Assembly: GCF_009727155.1 (NCBI RefSeq)
Contig: NZ_WNWM01000002.1
Coordinates: 5,580,001-5,644,000, forward strand
Length of the DNA: 64,000 nt
From: Pseudoduganella dura
Lineage (GTDB): Bacteria > Pseudomonadota > Gammaproteobacteria > Burkholderiales > Burkholderiaceae_D
Reading direction: 5' to 3'
Position numbers and translations under genes: made by a program. Below, one piece after another: positions 56,778 through 64,000 of the stretch. Every line of letters starts with the position of its first letter. The first letter of the stretch is position 1. A model generated the notes under the pieces. The model did no database searches, had not been told where the DNA came from, and saw only the letters and a list, made by a program, of their open reading frames with translations.

Positions 56778-57337
56778 ATGAACACACATTCGACGCAAAA
56801 CTCGTTGCCCGGCTCGCCGCGTTGCGCGAAGCCCGTGGCTGGTCGCTGGAACAACTCGCGCAGTTTTCCGGCATCAGCCGCGCCACGCTGTCACGCCTGG
56901 AGCGCGGCGAGTCGAGTCCCACGGCCGCGCTGCTCGGCAAGCTGTGCAGCGCCTATGGCATGCCGATGTCGCGCCTGATCGCCGAGGTCGAGGAGGGCGG
57001 GGCGCAGCTGATCAGGGCAGCCGACCAGCCCGTGTGGACCGATCCCGCCAGCGGCTTCACGCGCCGCATGGTATCGCCGCCGGCCAGGGGCCTGCGCGGC
57101 GAACTGATCGAAGGCCGGCTGCCGGCCGGCGCCGTCATCGACTACGAACAGCCGTCGCAGCCGGGCCTGGAGCAGCACATCTGGCTGCTGGACGGCCTGC
57201 TCGACTATACGCTCGACGGCGTCACGCACCGGCTGCAGCCGGGCGACTGCCTGCGCTTCCGCCTGTTCGGTGCCACGCGCTTCGCCTGCCCCGGCGCCAC
57301 CGGGGCCCACTACCTGATCGCCATCTGCGAACCATGA
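56771..57337 (+). CDS. XRE-family regulator with C-terminal cupin domain
   Basis: A 188-residue regulator: HTH (about 10-65; GWSLEQLAQFSGISRATLSRLERGESSPT, in parts) and a cupin (about 105-185; EQHIWLLDGLLDYTLDG, LQPGDCLRF). Such regulators sense small metabolites. No Shine-Dalgarno is present; the start codon lies inside a palindrome. Its stop overlaps the GNAT gene (ATGA), so it probably regulates that operon and itself. Confidence 0.9.
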   Translation: MGNEHTFDAKLVARLAALREARGWSLEQLAQFSGISRATLSRLERGESSPTAALLGKLCSAYGMPMSRLIAEVEEGGAQLIRAADQPVWTDPASGFTRRMVSPPARGLRGELIEGRLPAGAVIDYEQPSQPGLEQHIWLLDGLLDYTLDGVTHRLQPGDCLRFRLFGATRFACPGATGAHYLIAICEP

Positions 57338-58290
57338 TCACCATCGAAGAACTGTCCGGCGACGCCATCCGCGCGGTCGCGCATGAACTGGCCGACGTGC
57401 TGCACGACTGCGTGGCCGATGGCGCCAGTGTCGGTTTCCTGCAGCCTTTCACGGCGGCCGATGCGCGGCGCTTCTGGGAGGATGTGGCGGCCCAGGCCGA
57501 TGCCGGTGCGCGCACGCTGTTCGCCGCACGCGGCGACGATGGCGTGGTCTGCGGCACCGTGCAGCTGGCGCTGGCCACGCCTGCCAACGGTGCCCACCGT
57601 GCCGAAGTGAACAAGATGCTGGTGCACACGCGCCATCGCCGGCAGGGCATCGGCCGGCTGCTGCTGCGGGCCGCCGAAGCGCGCGCCCGGGCGCTGGGCC
57701 GCACGCTGCTGGTGCTCGACACGTGGGTGGGCAGCGGCGCCCAGCACCTGTATGCGGGCCTCGGCTACCGCACCGCGGGCGATATTGCGCAGTACGCGAT
57801 CCTGGAAGGGAGCACGCTGGGTGCCACGCGCGTGATGTACAAGGTGCTTGGGCCGGTCATCGACGTGGCGGCCGCCGATCCCGCGTCGGGCGATGCCGTG
57901 TCGCTGATGCGCGAACTGTCCGAGGTACTGCGCGGCATCGCCGGCGACGACGGCACGGGCTCGTTCGATCCGGCGATGTGTGTCGCGTTCGCCATCGCGC
58001 GCGATGACCGGGGCAGGGCGGTCGGCTGCGGCGCACTGCGCGCCATAGACGGCGAGATCGCCGAGATCAAGCGCATGTATGCCCGGCCCGGCAGCGGTGC
58101 GGGGGCCGCCGTGCTGGCGTTCCTGGAAGCGCAGGCCGGTGCGCTGGGGTACCGGGGCCTGTGGCTGGAAACGCGCAAGGTCAATACGCGGGCGGTGCGC
58201 TTCTATGATGCCCAGGGTTACCTGCGGATTCCGAATTTCGGCAAATACATTGGGAACGATGGCGCGGTATGCTTCGGCAAGCGGCTTTGA
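57334..58290 (+). CDS. Tandem GNAT acetyltransferase (two fused domains)
   Basis: A 318-residue protein made of two GNAT folds. The first (about 1-170) has the acetyl-CoA loop RHRRQGIGRLL and VNKMLVHTRHR; the second (about 180-318) has IKRMYARPGSGAGAAVL and TRKVNTRAVRFYDAQGY. The second pyrophosphate loop is less canonical (RPGSGAG), so it could be structural. Substrate unknown; overlap with an XRE-cupin regulator gene suggests small-molecule or antibiotic acetylation. Confidence 0.88.
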   Translation: MITIEELSGDAIRAVAHELADVLHDCVADGASVGFLQPFTAADARRFWEDVAAQADAGARTLFAARGDDGVVCGTVQLALATPANGAHRAEVNKMLVHTRHRRQGIGRLLLRAAEARARALGRTLLVLDTWVGSGAQHLYAGLGYRTAGDIAQYAILEGSTLGATRVMYKVLGPVIDVAAADPASGDAVSLMRELSEVLRGIAGDDGTGSFDPAMCVAFAIARDDRGRAVGCGALRAIDGEIAEIKRMYARPGSGAGAAVLAFLEAQAGALGYRGLWLETRKVNTRAVRFYDAQGYLRIPNFGKYIGNDGAVCFGKRL

Positions 58291-58464
58291 TCATCTGACA
58301 GTACCTTCCGCCCCGGCGCCGGCAGACGAGCGAGCACGCTGGCGCAAGAAAGACCTGTTGAATGCCATCGCTGCATTCATACGCTTCCACTTGGCGTCGA
58401 CGTCCGGCTCGGCCACTCCATATCGCTGAACGTCGACCCGCCGGGCGAATGGACGGAAGCGGCC

Positions 58465-58914
58465 GTGGCCGCCGCCTGCCTCGACGATGCCCGTCGGCGA
58501 TTCGGCATCGAGCGCAATCCCGATGAATCGGGCAAGAGCTGGGAACTGGGCGCCGAATGGCTGGAGGAGGCGATCGAGTTCGCCCTGTCGGACGAACGGT
58601 GGCCCAGGCAGAAGGCGGGGCCGCTCAGTCTGTTTGCAGCATATCACTTCAATTGGCGCGATCTCTCGAACGAGTTCCCCGAGCCGTTGGCCAGCCGGGA
58701 TCGCGGCACGTGCAGCGTGATGTTGAACTTGCACCGTCGTGCATTATCGGTCGCGCCATTCTTTATCTTCCCGATGGCGTACGAGAGCCCGGCGTTCCAG
58801 CCATTCGTCGACCGGCTCGCGGCGGCGCTCCCGTTCGAGATCAAGAGCAGGCACCTGCGCCGCATGCTGGTCAATCCGAAAAACGGCGCCACGCGTTACC
58901 TGCGTCTCGCATAA
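58465..58914 (+). CDS. Hypothetical protein, possibly 5'-frameshifted
   Basis: The C-terminal ~130 residues look like a genuine protein (ELGAEWLEEAIEFALSDERW, PFFIFPMAYESPAFQPFVD, RRMLVNPKNGATRYLRLA). The only canonical start in frame is GTG 58465, without ribosome site and within conserved-looking sequence (NVDPPGEWTEAAVAAACLDDARRRFGIE). Upstream, a protein-like segment (ARWRKKDLLNAIAAFIRFHL) sits in frame +2 and would join near 58388 after one frameshift to LGVDVRLGHSISLN. So this may be a frameshifted gene of about 200 codons. No family recognised. Confidence 0.55.
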   Translation: MAAACLDDARRRFGIERNPDESGKSWELGAEWLEEAIEFALSDERWPRQKAGPLSLFAAYHFNWRDLSNEFPEPLASRDRGTCSVMLNLHRRALSVAPFFIFPMAYESPAFQPFVDRLAAALPFEIKSRHLRRMLVNPKNGATRYLRLA

Positions 58915-59042
58915 CGTTTCTGGTCAGTTGTTCGGGAGCGAACGCAGCGGCTCCAGCCACGCGCGAGGATCGTGGCCGATGCCATGCAGGTCCGGCATTA
59001 TCCGGCGCCTGGCAGGAAGCGATAACCCTGCCGGCGGCAGGA

Positions 59043-59684
59043 TCACGACCGCTTCACCTGCCCGATCACGCTCGCCACCTTGGTCGTGATGACATCGACC
59101 GCCGGCACATTCGCGCCGTGAGGAAGGATGACATCGGCATGGCGCTTGGTCGGTTCGATGAACTGCTTGTGCATCGGGCGTACCGTTTCCATGTACTGGC
59201 CGACGATGCTCTCGACCGAGCGGCCGCGTTCGGTGATATCGCGCTGCATGCGGCGGATGAAGCGCACGTCGGGCGCGGTGTCGACAAAGATCTTCAGCGA
59301 CATCATCTCGCGCAAGTCCGCGTCATACAGGGCGAACAGGCCTTCGATCACGATGACCGGGGCCGGCTTGACCAGGATGGTCCTGCTGGAGCGGTTGTCG
59401 ATCGTGAAATCGTACTCCGGCATCTCGATCGCCTCGCCATTGCGCAATGCCTGCACGTGCCGGACCAGCAGCGGCCAGTCGAACGCTTGCGGATGGTCGT
59501 AATTCTGCCTGCGGCGCACGTCCGGAGGCAAGTCGGACTGGTCGTTGTAGTAATCGTCCTGCATGACGACCGACACCATATCGGCGCCGAACGACGCAAG
59601 CACCTGCTGGGAAACCGTCGACTTGCCGCTGCCGCTGCCGCCGGCAACCCCGATGACAAACGGGTGGTAATTAATTTCATTCAT
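59043..59684 (-). CDS. udk: Uridine kinase
   Basis: Pyrimidine salvage kinase (uridine/cytidine to UMP/CMP), 213 residues. P-loop GGSGSGKST; further features MQDDYYND, NYDHPQAFDW, VIVIEGLFALYD and a RRMQRDITERGRS lid. Start ATG 59684 overlaps the upstream MOSC gene by 8 nt, so it is translated in the same unit. No strong ribosome site, consistent with coupling. Confidence 0.95.
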   Translation of the reverse strand: MNEINYHPFVIGVAGGSGSGKSTVSQQVLASFGADMVSVVMQDDYYNDQSDLPPDVRRRQNYDHPQAFDWPLLVRHVQALRNGEAIEMPEYDFTIDNRSSRTILVKPAPVIVIEGLFALYDADLREMMSLKIFVDTAPDVRFIRRMQRDITERGRSVESIVGQYMETVRPMHKQFIEPTKRHADVILPHGANVPAVDVITTKVASVIGQVKRS

Positions 59685-60534
59685 CCCGGAATGATACCGG
59701 AGCGGCGGCCGGACCGACAGGGTCCGCATCGAACAGGCCGTGTCCTTCCCAGCGCGCAATGCCCGGCTGGCCGCCCGCTGCAACGGCCGCGTGGCCGAAG
59801 CCAAGGCTGCGGGCGAGCCGCGGAAAGGCGCGGCAATACACGGGCTGCACGCCGGCCAGCCGCGCCAGTTGCCGGTATTCGACCACCATGCCCGGCGGTA
59901 TCCGCGCGAGGATCGCGGCGACCCGTTCGCGCCAGTCGTCGGACCACGCCGTTGGCCGGCCCGGCAGGGAGCCGGCCAACGGCGTGGCCGGCAGGTCCGG
60001 CAACCGGACGACCGGATCGCCCGTGCGGATGGCGCCGCCGTGCAGCACCCGCGCCAGCATGCCGCGCTCGCGGCCGATCGCCGCCGCGATGCCCGGGCGG
60101 CGCGCATCGAGGTAGCCGCAAGCCTCGCACCCGAACGTCAGCCACAGCACCGCTTGCGTGCCCACCCGCAGCAGCGTGCCGGATGAAAAGTGCGAGGTGT
60201 CGATATCGAGCAGCAGGTTTTCCCGCAGGGTGTTCGGCGCCAGGCCGTGCCGGCCATACGCGGGCGCGCCTGCCAGCAATACCTGGCGTGGCGACAGCGC
60301 ATCGGCATGCATGTCGCCCGCCAGGCCGACGCCGGCATCCGCGGCGACGGCGTCGACGGCGCGGATGGCTTCACGTGCATGGGAGCGCAAGGCGATGGCC
60401 TGCACGCGGCCGATGGCGGCGCCGGGCAATTGACCGGAGAATGGATCGGCTGATGGATGGGCTGGCTCGTCGGACGGAGCAGCCGATCCGGCGGAGGGCG
60501 GTAGTATGGACAAGGCGGCGGGCAGGGCAGGCAC
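59677..60534 (-). CDS. MOSC-domain protein with possible alkyltransferase-like C-terminus
   Basis: Residues about 35-190 are a MOSC (molybdenum-cofactor sulfurase C-terminal-like) domain: GVGLAGDMHADALSPRQVLLAG (in parts), NTLRENLLLDID, LTFGCEACGYLD and MLARVLHGGAIRTGDPV. The last ~85 residues (RVAAILARIPPGMVVEYRQLARLAGVQ, in parts) resemble the DNA-binding helix-turn-helix of O6-alkylguanine transferase-like proteins, but no PCHR active site is present. The start is uncertain: GTG 60534 is used, and no ATG precedes the domain. It overlaps udk downstream. Confidence 0.78.
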   Translation of the reverse strand: MPALPAALSILPPSAGSAAPSDEPAHPSADPFSGQLPGAAIGRVQAIALRSHAREAIRAVDAVAADAGVGLAGDMHADALSPRQVLLAGAPAYGRHGLAPNTLRENLLLDIDTSHFSSGTLLRVGTQAVLWLTFGCEACGYLDARRPGIAAAIGRERGMLARVLHGGAIRTGDPVVRLPDLPATPLAGSLPGRPTAWSDDWRERVAAILARIPPGMVVEYRQLARLAGVQPVYCRAFPRLARSLGFGHAAVAAGGQPGIARWEGHGLFDADPVGPAAAPVSFRDE

Positions 60535-60554
60535 GGAAGACCCGGCCGAGTGTA

Positions 60555-62405
60555 TCAGGGATGCCGCATGCCGGACTGCCGGGCCAGTGGGTCCGGTTCC
60601 CGCGCGCCCGTGTTCCCCATGCCTGGTCCCGGCATGCCGCCTTCCTGCATGACCGCCTGCTGCGTGACCCAGACCGGCGCGGACCACAGCAGGCTGCCGT
60701 CGTCCTGGGTCACCCGCGCATAGTAATAATGTTCGCCGGGCGCCGGGGCGATCGTGACGGCGCCGGCAAGCAGCGTCATCGTCTCCGGGGTGCCGTTGCG
60801 GCCGGGTATGCCGGAAACGATGACGAGTTCGCCGAGACCGCGGTCCGCATTGCCGCGGTATTGCACGGCCAGCGTCAGCGTGCCCCGGTTGACGATGCGT
60901 TCCCCCATCATTGCGCCGTTCGCGGTCAGCACCACGGATGCGGCCTTGTCCGTCGTGGCGAATACGCGCCGGGCCCGGATCGCGTCGAGCAGGCTGGCCG
61001 TCGTCAGCGGCGTGCCGCGCGGCAGCAGCACGCCGGTGCGGTTGGGGGCCGAGGCACCCCAGTTGGCGCAGTGGTTGTCCTGGTTGCTGCTGAAGGCCAC
61101 GTGCCAGCCCGCTTCGAGCGCCCGCTGGCAGGTGCGTTCGTAGCTGCTCATCCGGGTTTCGCCTTCGTCGGTGCGGTTCGAGAACGCGGCGCTGTTCATC
61201 ACTTCGCACAGCGCCATCGCCGCATCGCCCTCGGCGCTGTGGCCGAAAGGCTGGCCGTTGGCGTGGAACTGCTGCCGGCCCGGATGGTTGAACTGCCCGA
61301 GCCAGCCGCGGCGGCCCAGCAGCGAATACAGCGCGCCGTAGTCGTTCTTCGCGGTAAACGTGTCGCCGATTACCTCGCCTTCGGCATTGCGCTCCCAGCC
61401 GAGCAATTCCGGGTTGTCCAGGATGTTCAGGTGGCCGCCGTTGGCGATCACGCCCCATTCGAGCCCGTACAGCGCCACGAAACCGGGATGCGCGGCGGTG
61501 AACGCCGCCGCCTGCGCGAGTCCGCCACGATACAGCTGGCGGGCCCGTTCCGGGTCCGCCTGGGGGTCGCTGCCGTCGGAACCGTCATACATGTGGTTGT
61601 GTTCGGACACCAGCAGGAAGTCCAGGCCATGTTCCCGCGCGAATGCGTACGCCTGCGCCGGCCCGGCCGGCATGCTGCCGGGATGGCTGCCGCCGCGGCA
61701 GTCGGCCACCGGCACGCCGCCATCGCTGTGGCCGGACTGGCTGTGCAGGTTACCCAGGTAAATGTCCCAGGCTTGCCGGGTTTCCGGTACCGGGGCTGCC
61801 GCCGACCGCATCCGCTGCGGCGCGGCCGGCGCGGGGCCGATCCGGACGGTGCGCTCTTCTTCGACGGCGGCGGCGGGTTCGCCGCGCGGCGATGCCGTCA
61901 TCCGCAAGCGGTAGATGCCGGGCGCCATGCCACGCGGACGCCAGGCCACGACGTGCCGACCCGTGCCATCTAGCAACTTTACTCTGCCGCGCCAGCGTTC
62001 GACGGGGCGGCCGTCGGCCGCGAACAGTTCCAGCCGCCAGTCCACGCGTTGCGCGGGCGCCGCAGTGGGATTGTTGAAGGTCAATATAAAACGGTGCCCG
62101 CCGGCCGTTTCCGATGGCGAGGCGGCCACGCGCCAGGGGGCTTCCAGCCATGCCGAAAATGCATCGTGGTCGGCCGGTCCACCAGGCTGCGCCGCGGCGG
62201 GAGACACGATTGCGGCCGCCGCCAGCAGCAGTGCGGACCATCCGGACAGGCATTCGTGCGCGCGCGCCGTTACCATTGCCAGGAGCGGCGCGGTGTGCCG
62301 TACGGGAGAGCGGACACACCCGGGCCGCAGGCGGACGAACCCGGATAACGCACTGGACAAGAATCGGACGAATTCCGATGGCAAACTGCCAATGGACGCG
62401 CGCAT
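60555..62405 (-). CDS. CehA/PHP-like metallohydrolase (DUF3604-type), exported
   Basis: A 616-residue protein with strong AGGAGG 5 nt before the ATG at 62405. A hydrophobic stretch (SALLLAAAAIVSPAAAQ) near residue 60 looks like a signal peptide after a long N-region. Next an Ig-like region, then a PHP-type metal-dependent domain: GNLHSQSGHSDGG, LLVSEHNHMYDG, GLEWGVIANGGHLNIL, FNHPGR and SSNQDNHCANWG. These His/Asp motifs are those of CehA/McbA-like phosphoesterase/carbamate hydrolases. C-terminal beta region with a Gly/Met-rich tail. Substrate unknown. Confidence 0.85.
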   Translation of the reverse strand: MRASIGSLPSEFVRFLSSALSGFVRLRPGCVRSPVRHTAPLLAMVTARAHECLSGWSALLLAAAAIVSPAAAQPGGPADHDAFSAWLEAPWRVAASPSETAGGHRFILTFNNPTAAPAQRVDWRLELFAADGRPVERWRGRVKLLDGTGRHVVAWRPRGMAPGIYRLRMTASPRGEPAAAVEEERTVRIGPAPAAPQRMRSAAAPVPETRQAWDIYLGNLHSQSGHSDGGVPVADCRGGSHPGSMPAGPAQAYAFAREHGLDFLLVSEHNHMYDGSDGSDPQADPERARQLYRGGLAQAAAFTAAHPGFVALYGLEWGVIANGGHLNILDNPELLGWERNAEGEVIGDTFTAKNDYGALYSLLGRRGWLGQFNHPGRQQFHANGQPFGHSAEGDAAMALCEVMNSAAFSNRTDEGETRMSSYERTCQRALEAGWHVAFSSNQDNHCANWGASAPNRTGVLLPRGTPLTTASLLDAIRARRVFATTDKAASVVLTANGAMMGERIVNRGTLTLAVQYRGNADRGLGELVIVSGIPGRNGTPETMTLLAGAVTIAPAPGEHYYYARVTQDDGSLLWSAPVWVTQQAVMQEGGMPGPGMGNTGAREPDPLARQSGMRHP

Positions 62406-62606
62406 GAAAGCCTCCTGCTCTTCCGTTGGAAACGGATTTTGCCAGTTGGTTCCATCATAATAGTTATCGGGATTTGCGCAACGCCAGGCGCGCGGCCGCG
62501 GTGACTGGCCGGGTCTTTCAAGGTATGCTGCCGTATTGCAATAAATTCTCAGTGGATTCACTCGATATCAATGCGCAAGACAGGCGAATACAGGAAGGCA
62601 CCCGCG

Positions 62607-64000
62607 ATGTCCCGGCTCCTGCAATGGGGTATCGGGCTGATGCTGGCCGCGGCGGTGGGACTGACGCTGTATGTGGCCACCGTCAAGTCGGTGCACGACA
62701 ATGCGCGGCTGCGCTTCGACAATGCCGCACGTGCCACGCAATACAGCATCGGCACCAGCGTGAAGGCCTATTCGGATGTGCTGCGCGGGCTGGTGGCGCT
62801 GTTTCAGGCATCGGACGACCTGTCGCGCGCCGGATTCCGCAGCTATGTCGCCAGCCTGGACGTGCCGCGGCATTTCCCCGCGATCGAACTGATCAACTAT
62901 GCGCCCGATGTGCGCGCCGAAGAGCGCAAGGCGTTCGTGGCCGTCGTTCGTGGCGACCGCAGCGTGGATCCGGCCGGCTATCCCGCCTTCGACATCCGCC
63001 CGCCGGGCCAGCGGGGCCGATATGCGCCGCTGACCTGGCTGGAACCGATGCTGAAGGAAAAGATGGGGGTCGACATCGCCGCCAACCCGGCGATCGCGCG
63101 GGCCATGGACCTGTCGCGCGATACCGGCCAGATGAGCGCATCCGGCCAGCCCGTCCGGGTGCAGGGGCCGGTGCCGCACATCGGCCTCGGCATGCGCCTG
63201 CCCGTGTACCGGCGGGGCATGCCGGTCGATGACGTGGCCGGCCGCCGCGCCGCGTACCTGGGCTCGGTGGGGATCGGCTTTTCCGTGTCGGCGCTGGTGC
63301 AGGGCGCGATCGACGAGATGGCCGACCGCAAGGTGCGCCTGATCCTGTATTCCGATGGCAACACCGCGCCCGACCAGCGGCGCCTCGAAATCGAAAGCGA
63401 CGACCGGCTCCTGTACAACGATACGGGCGTGCTCGACGCGCCGCCGCGCCTGCCAGGCGACCTGGACGACTATTTCATCGCCGTGCTGCCGATCGATTTC
63501 AACGGCTCGCTGTGGAAGGCCCGTTTCTACACGCGCAAGGTGGACATGATCAGCGGCTTCGACCGCCACCTGCCATGGATCGCGCTGCTGACGGGGGGCG
63601 CCGGCACGATGCTGTTGTACAGCTACGTGTTCATGCTGACCTCGCAGCGCCGCAACGCGCAGGAGCAGCGGCGCCTGCTCGACAGCGTGCTCGACAACGT
63701 GGATGCGCACGTGTACATGAAGGATGGCGAACGCCGCTACATCTACGTCAATGCCCGCATGGCGCAGGTGATGGGGCGCCCGGTCGAGCAGATCGTGGGC
63801 CGGACGGACCGCGAACTGCTGCCCGCCCGCGAGGCAATCCGCGCCTGGGCGGAAGACCGGCTGGTGCTGGAAGACGGCATCAAGCGCAGCAGCGAAGGCC
63901 AGTTCGTCGACGCGCAGGGCAACACCCGGCACCTGTGGACGGTGAAGGCCGCCGTCGACCTGGAGCGGGGCGCGGCGGTGATCGCGCTGTCCACCGACGT
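62607..64000 (+). CDS. CHASE-domain sensor with PAS domain, incomplete at window end
   Basis: At least 464 residues. TM1 (about 5-25; LLQWGIGLMLAAAVGLTLYVA), extracytoplasmic CHASE domain (about 50-310; FPAIELINYAPDV, YLGSVGIGFSVSALV), TM2 (about 325-345; WIALLTGGAGTMLLYSYVF), then a PAS domain (SVLDNVDAHVYMKDGERRYIYVNARMAQ, in parts). CHASE-PAS proteins continue into kinase or GGDEF/EAL outputs; the output lies outside the window. GGAAGG precedes the ATG at 62607. Confidence 0.9.
   Translation, partial: MSRLLQWGIGLMLAAAVGLTLYVATVKSVHDNARLRFDNAARATQYSIGTSVKAYSDVLRGLVALFQASDDLSRAGFRSYVASLDVPRHFPAIELINYAPDVRAEERKAFVAVVRGDRSVDPAGYPAFDIRPPGQRGRYAPLTWLEPMLKEKMGVDIAANPAIARAMDLSRDTGQMSASGQPVRVQGPVPHIGLGMRLPVYRRGMPVDDVAGRRAAYLGSVGIGFSVSALVQGAIDEMADRKVRLILYSDGNTAPDQRRLEIESDDRLLYNDTGVLDAPPRLPGDLDDYFIAVLPIDFNGSLWKARFYTRKVDMISGFDRHLPWIALLTGGAGTMLLYSYVFMLTSQRRNAQEQRRLLDSVLDNVDAHVYMKDGERRYIYVNARMAQVMGRPVEQIVGRTDRELLPAREAIRAWAEDRLVLEDGIKRSSEGQFVDAQGNTRHLWTVKAAVDLERGAAVIALSTD

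Noticed and set aside
58291..58734. 147-codon minus-strand frame
   Set aside because: Opposes the more protein-like plus-strand sequence ending at 58914.

Overview
The window is GC-rich, densely coding bacterial chromosome. Its gene content and protein style (CheB-CheR fusion kinases, a HAMP-array kinase, many short ATGA-overlapping operons, GTG starts, an ssuEADCB sulfonate operon) suggest a soil or freshwater betaproteobacterium of the Oxalobacteraceae, Massilia/Duganella/Pseudoduganella-like. This placement is inference; there is no rRNA or other marker gene in the window. I see no tRNA, rRNA, insertion sequence, prophage or CRISPR array.

Layout. (1) 0.2-11 kb, signalling and stress: a CheB-CheR-PAS-histidine kinase-receiver fusion, a stand-alone CheB, manganese catalase with a ZIP metal transporter, a phosphoribosyltransferase, a stand-alone receiver, and a LOV (blue-light) hybrid kinase. 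(2) 10.8-23.9 kb, mixed metabolism and repair: PhyH dioxygenase, HAD phosphatase, a flagellar-rod-like peptide, secreted alpha/beta hydrolase, an SRAP (HMCES/YedK)-UvrA2 pair overlapping by ATGA, thioredoxin TrxC, an MFS pump with a cysteine-rich HTH regulator, a Bcr/CflA pump and a serine acetyltransferase. (3) 23.9-35.1 kb, sulfur assimilation: on the minus strand an SsuABC-like importer, the methionine importer MetQIN and an SfnB/DszC-like flavoprotein; divergently, a complete ssuEADCB operon. (4) 35-45 kb: YceI protein, amidohydrolase, DoxX, a two-gene chromate transporter, a tiny DnaJ-type zinc-finger protein, a response regulator flanked by two copies of an AT-richer repeat with DnaA-box-like motifs, an HD phosphohydrolase, a second YceI (lipoprotein) with an odd start, and a methyl-accepting chemotaxis protein. 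(5) 45.3-53 kb: a three-gene minus-strand signalling operon (receiver-GGDEF-degenerate EAL; a 1628-residue HAMP-array hybrid kinase with three receivers; a degenerate CheR-like protein). (6) 53.3-64 kb: S9 prolyl oligopeptidase, exonuclease III, a Lys-rich miniprotein, XRE-cupin regulator with tandem GNAT acetyltransferase, uridine kinase, a MOSC protein with a possible alkyltransferase-like tail, a CehA/PHP-type metallohydrolase and a CHASE-PAS sensor running off the window.

The strongest non-gene signals are a 59-nt near-perfect hairpin (35094-35152), a GGTGTC-type palindromic repeat cluster (53214-53345), the paired DnaA-box-like elements around the response regulator, a structured terminator-ended segment (44930-45126), and several short tandem-repeat tracts of unrelated unit sequence in or beside gene starts. 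The most system-like proposals are the HAMP-array kinase operon, in which two partner proteins have eroded catalytic motifs, and the SRAP-UvrA2 repair pair.
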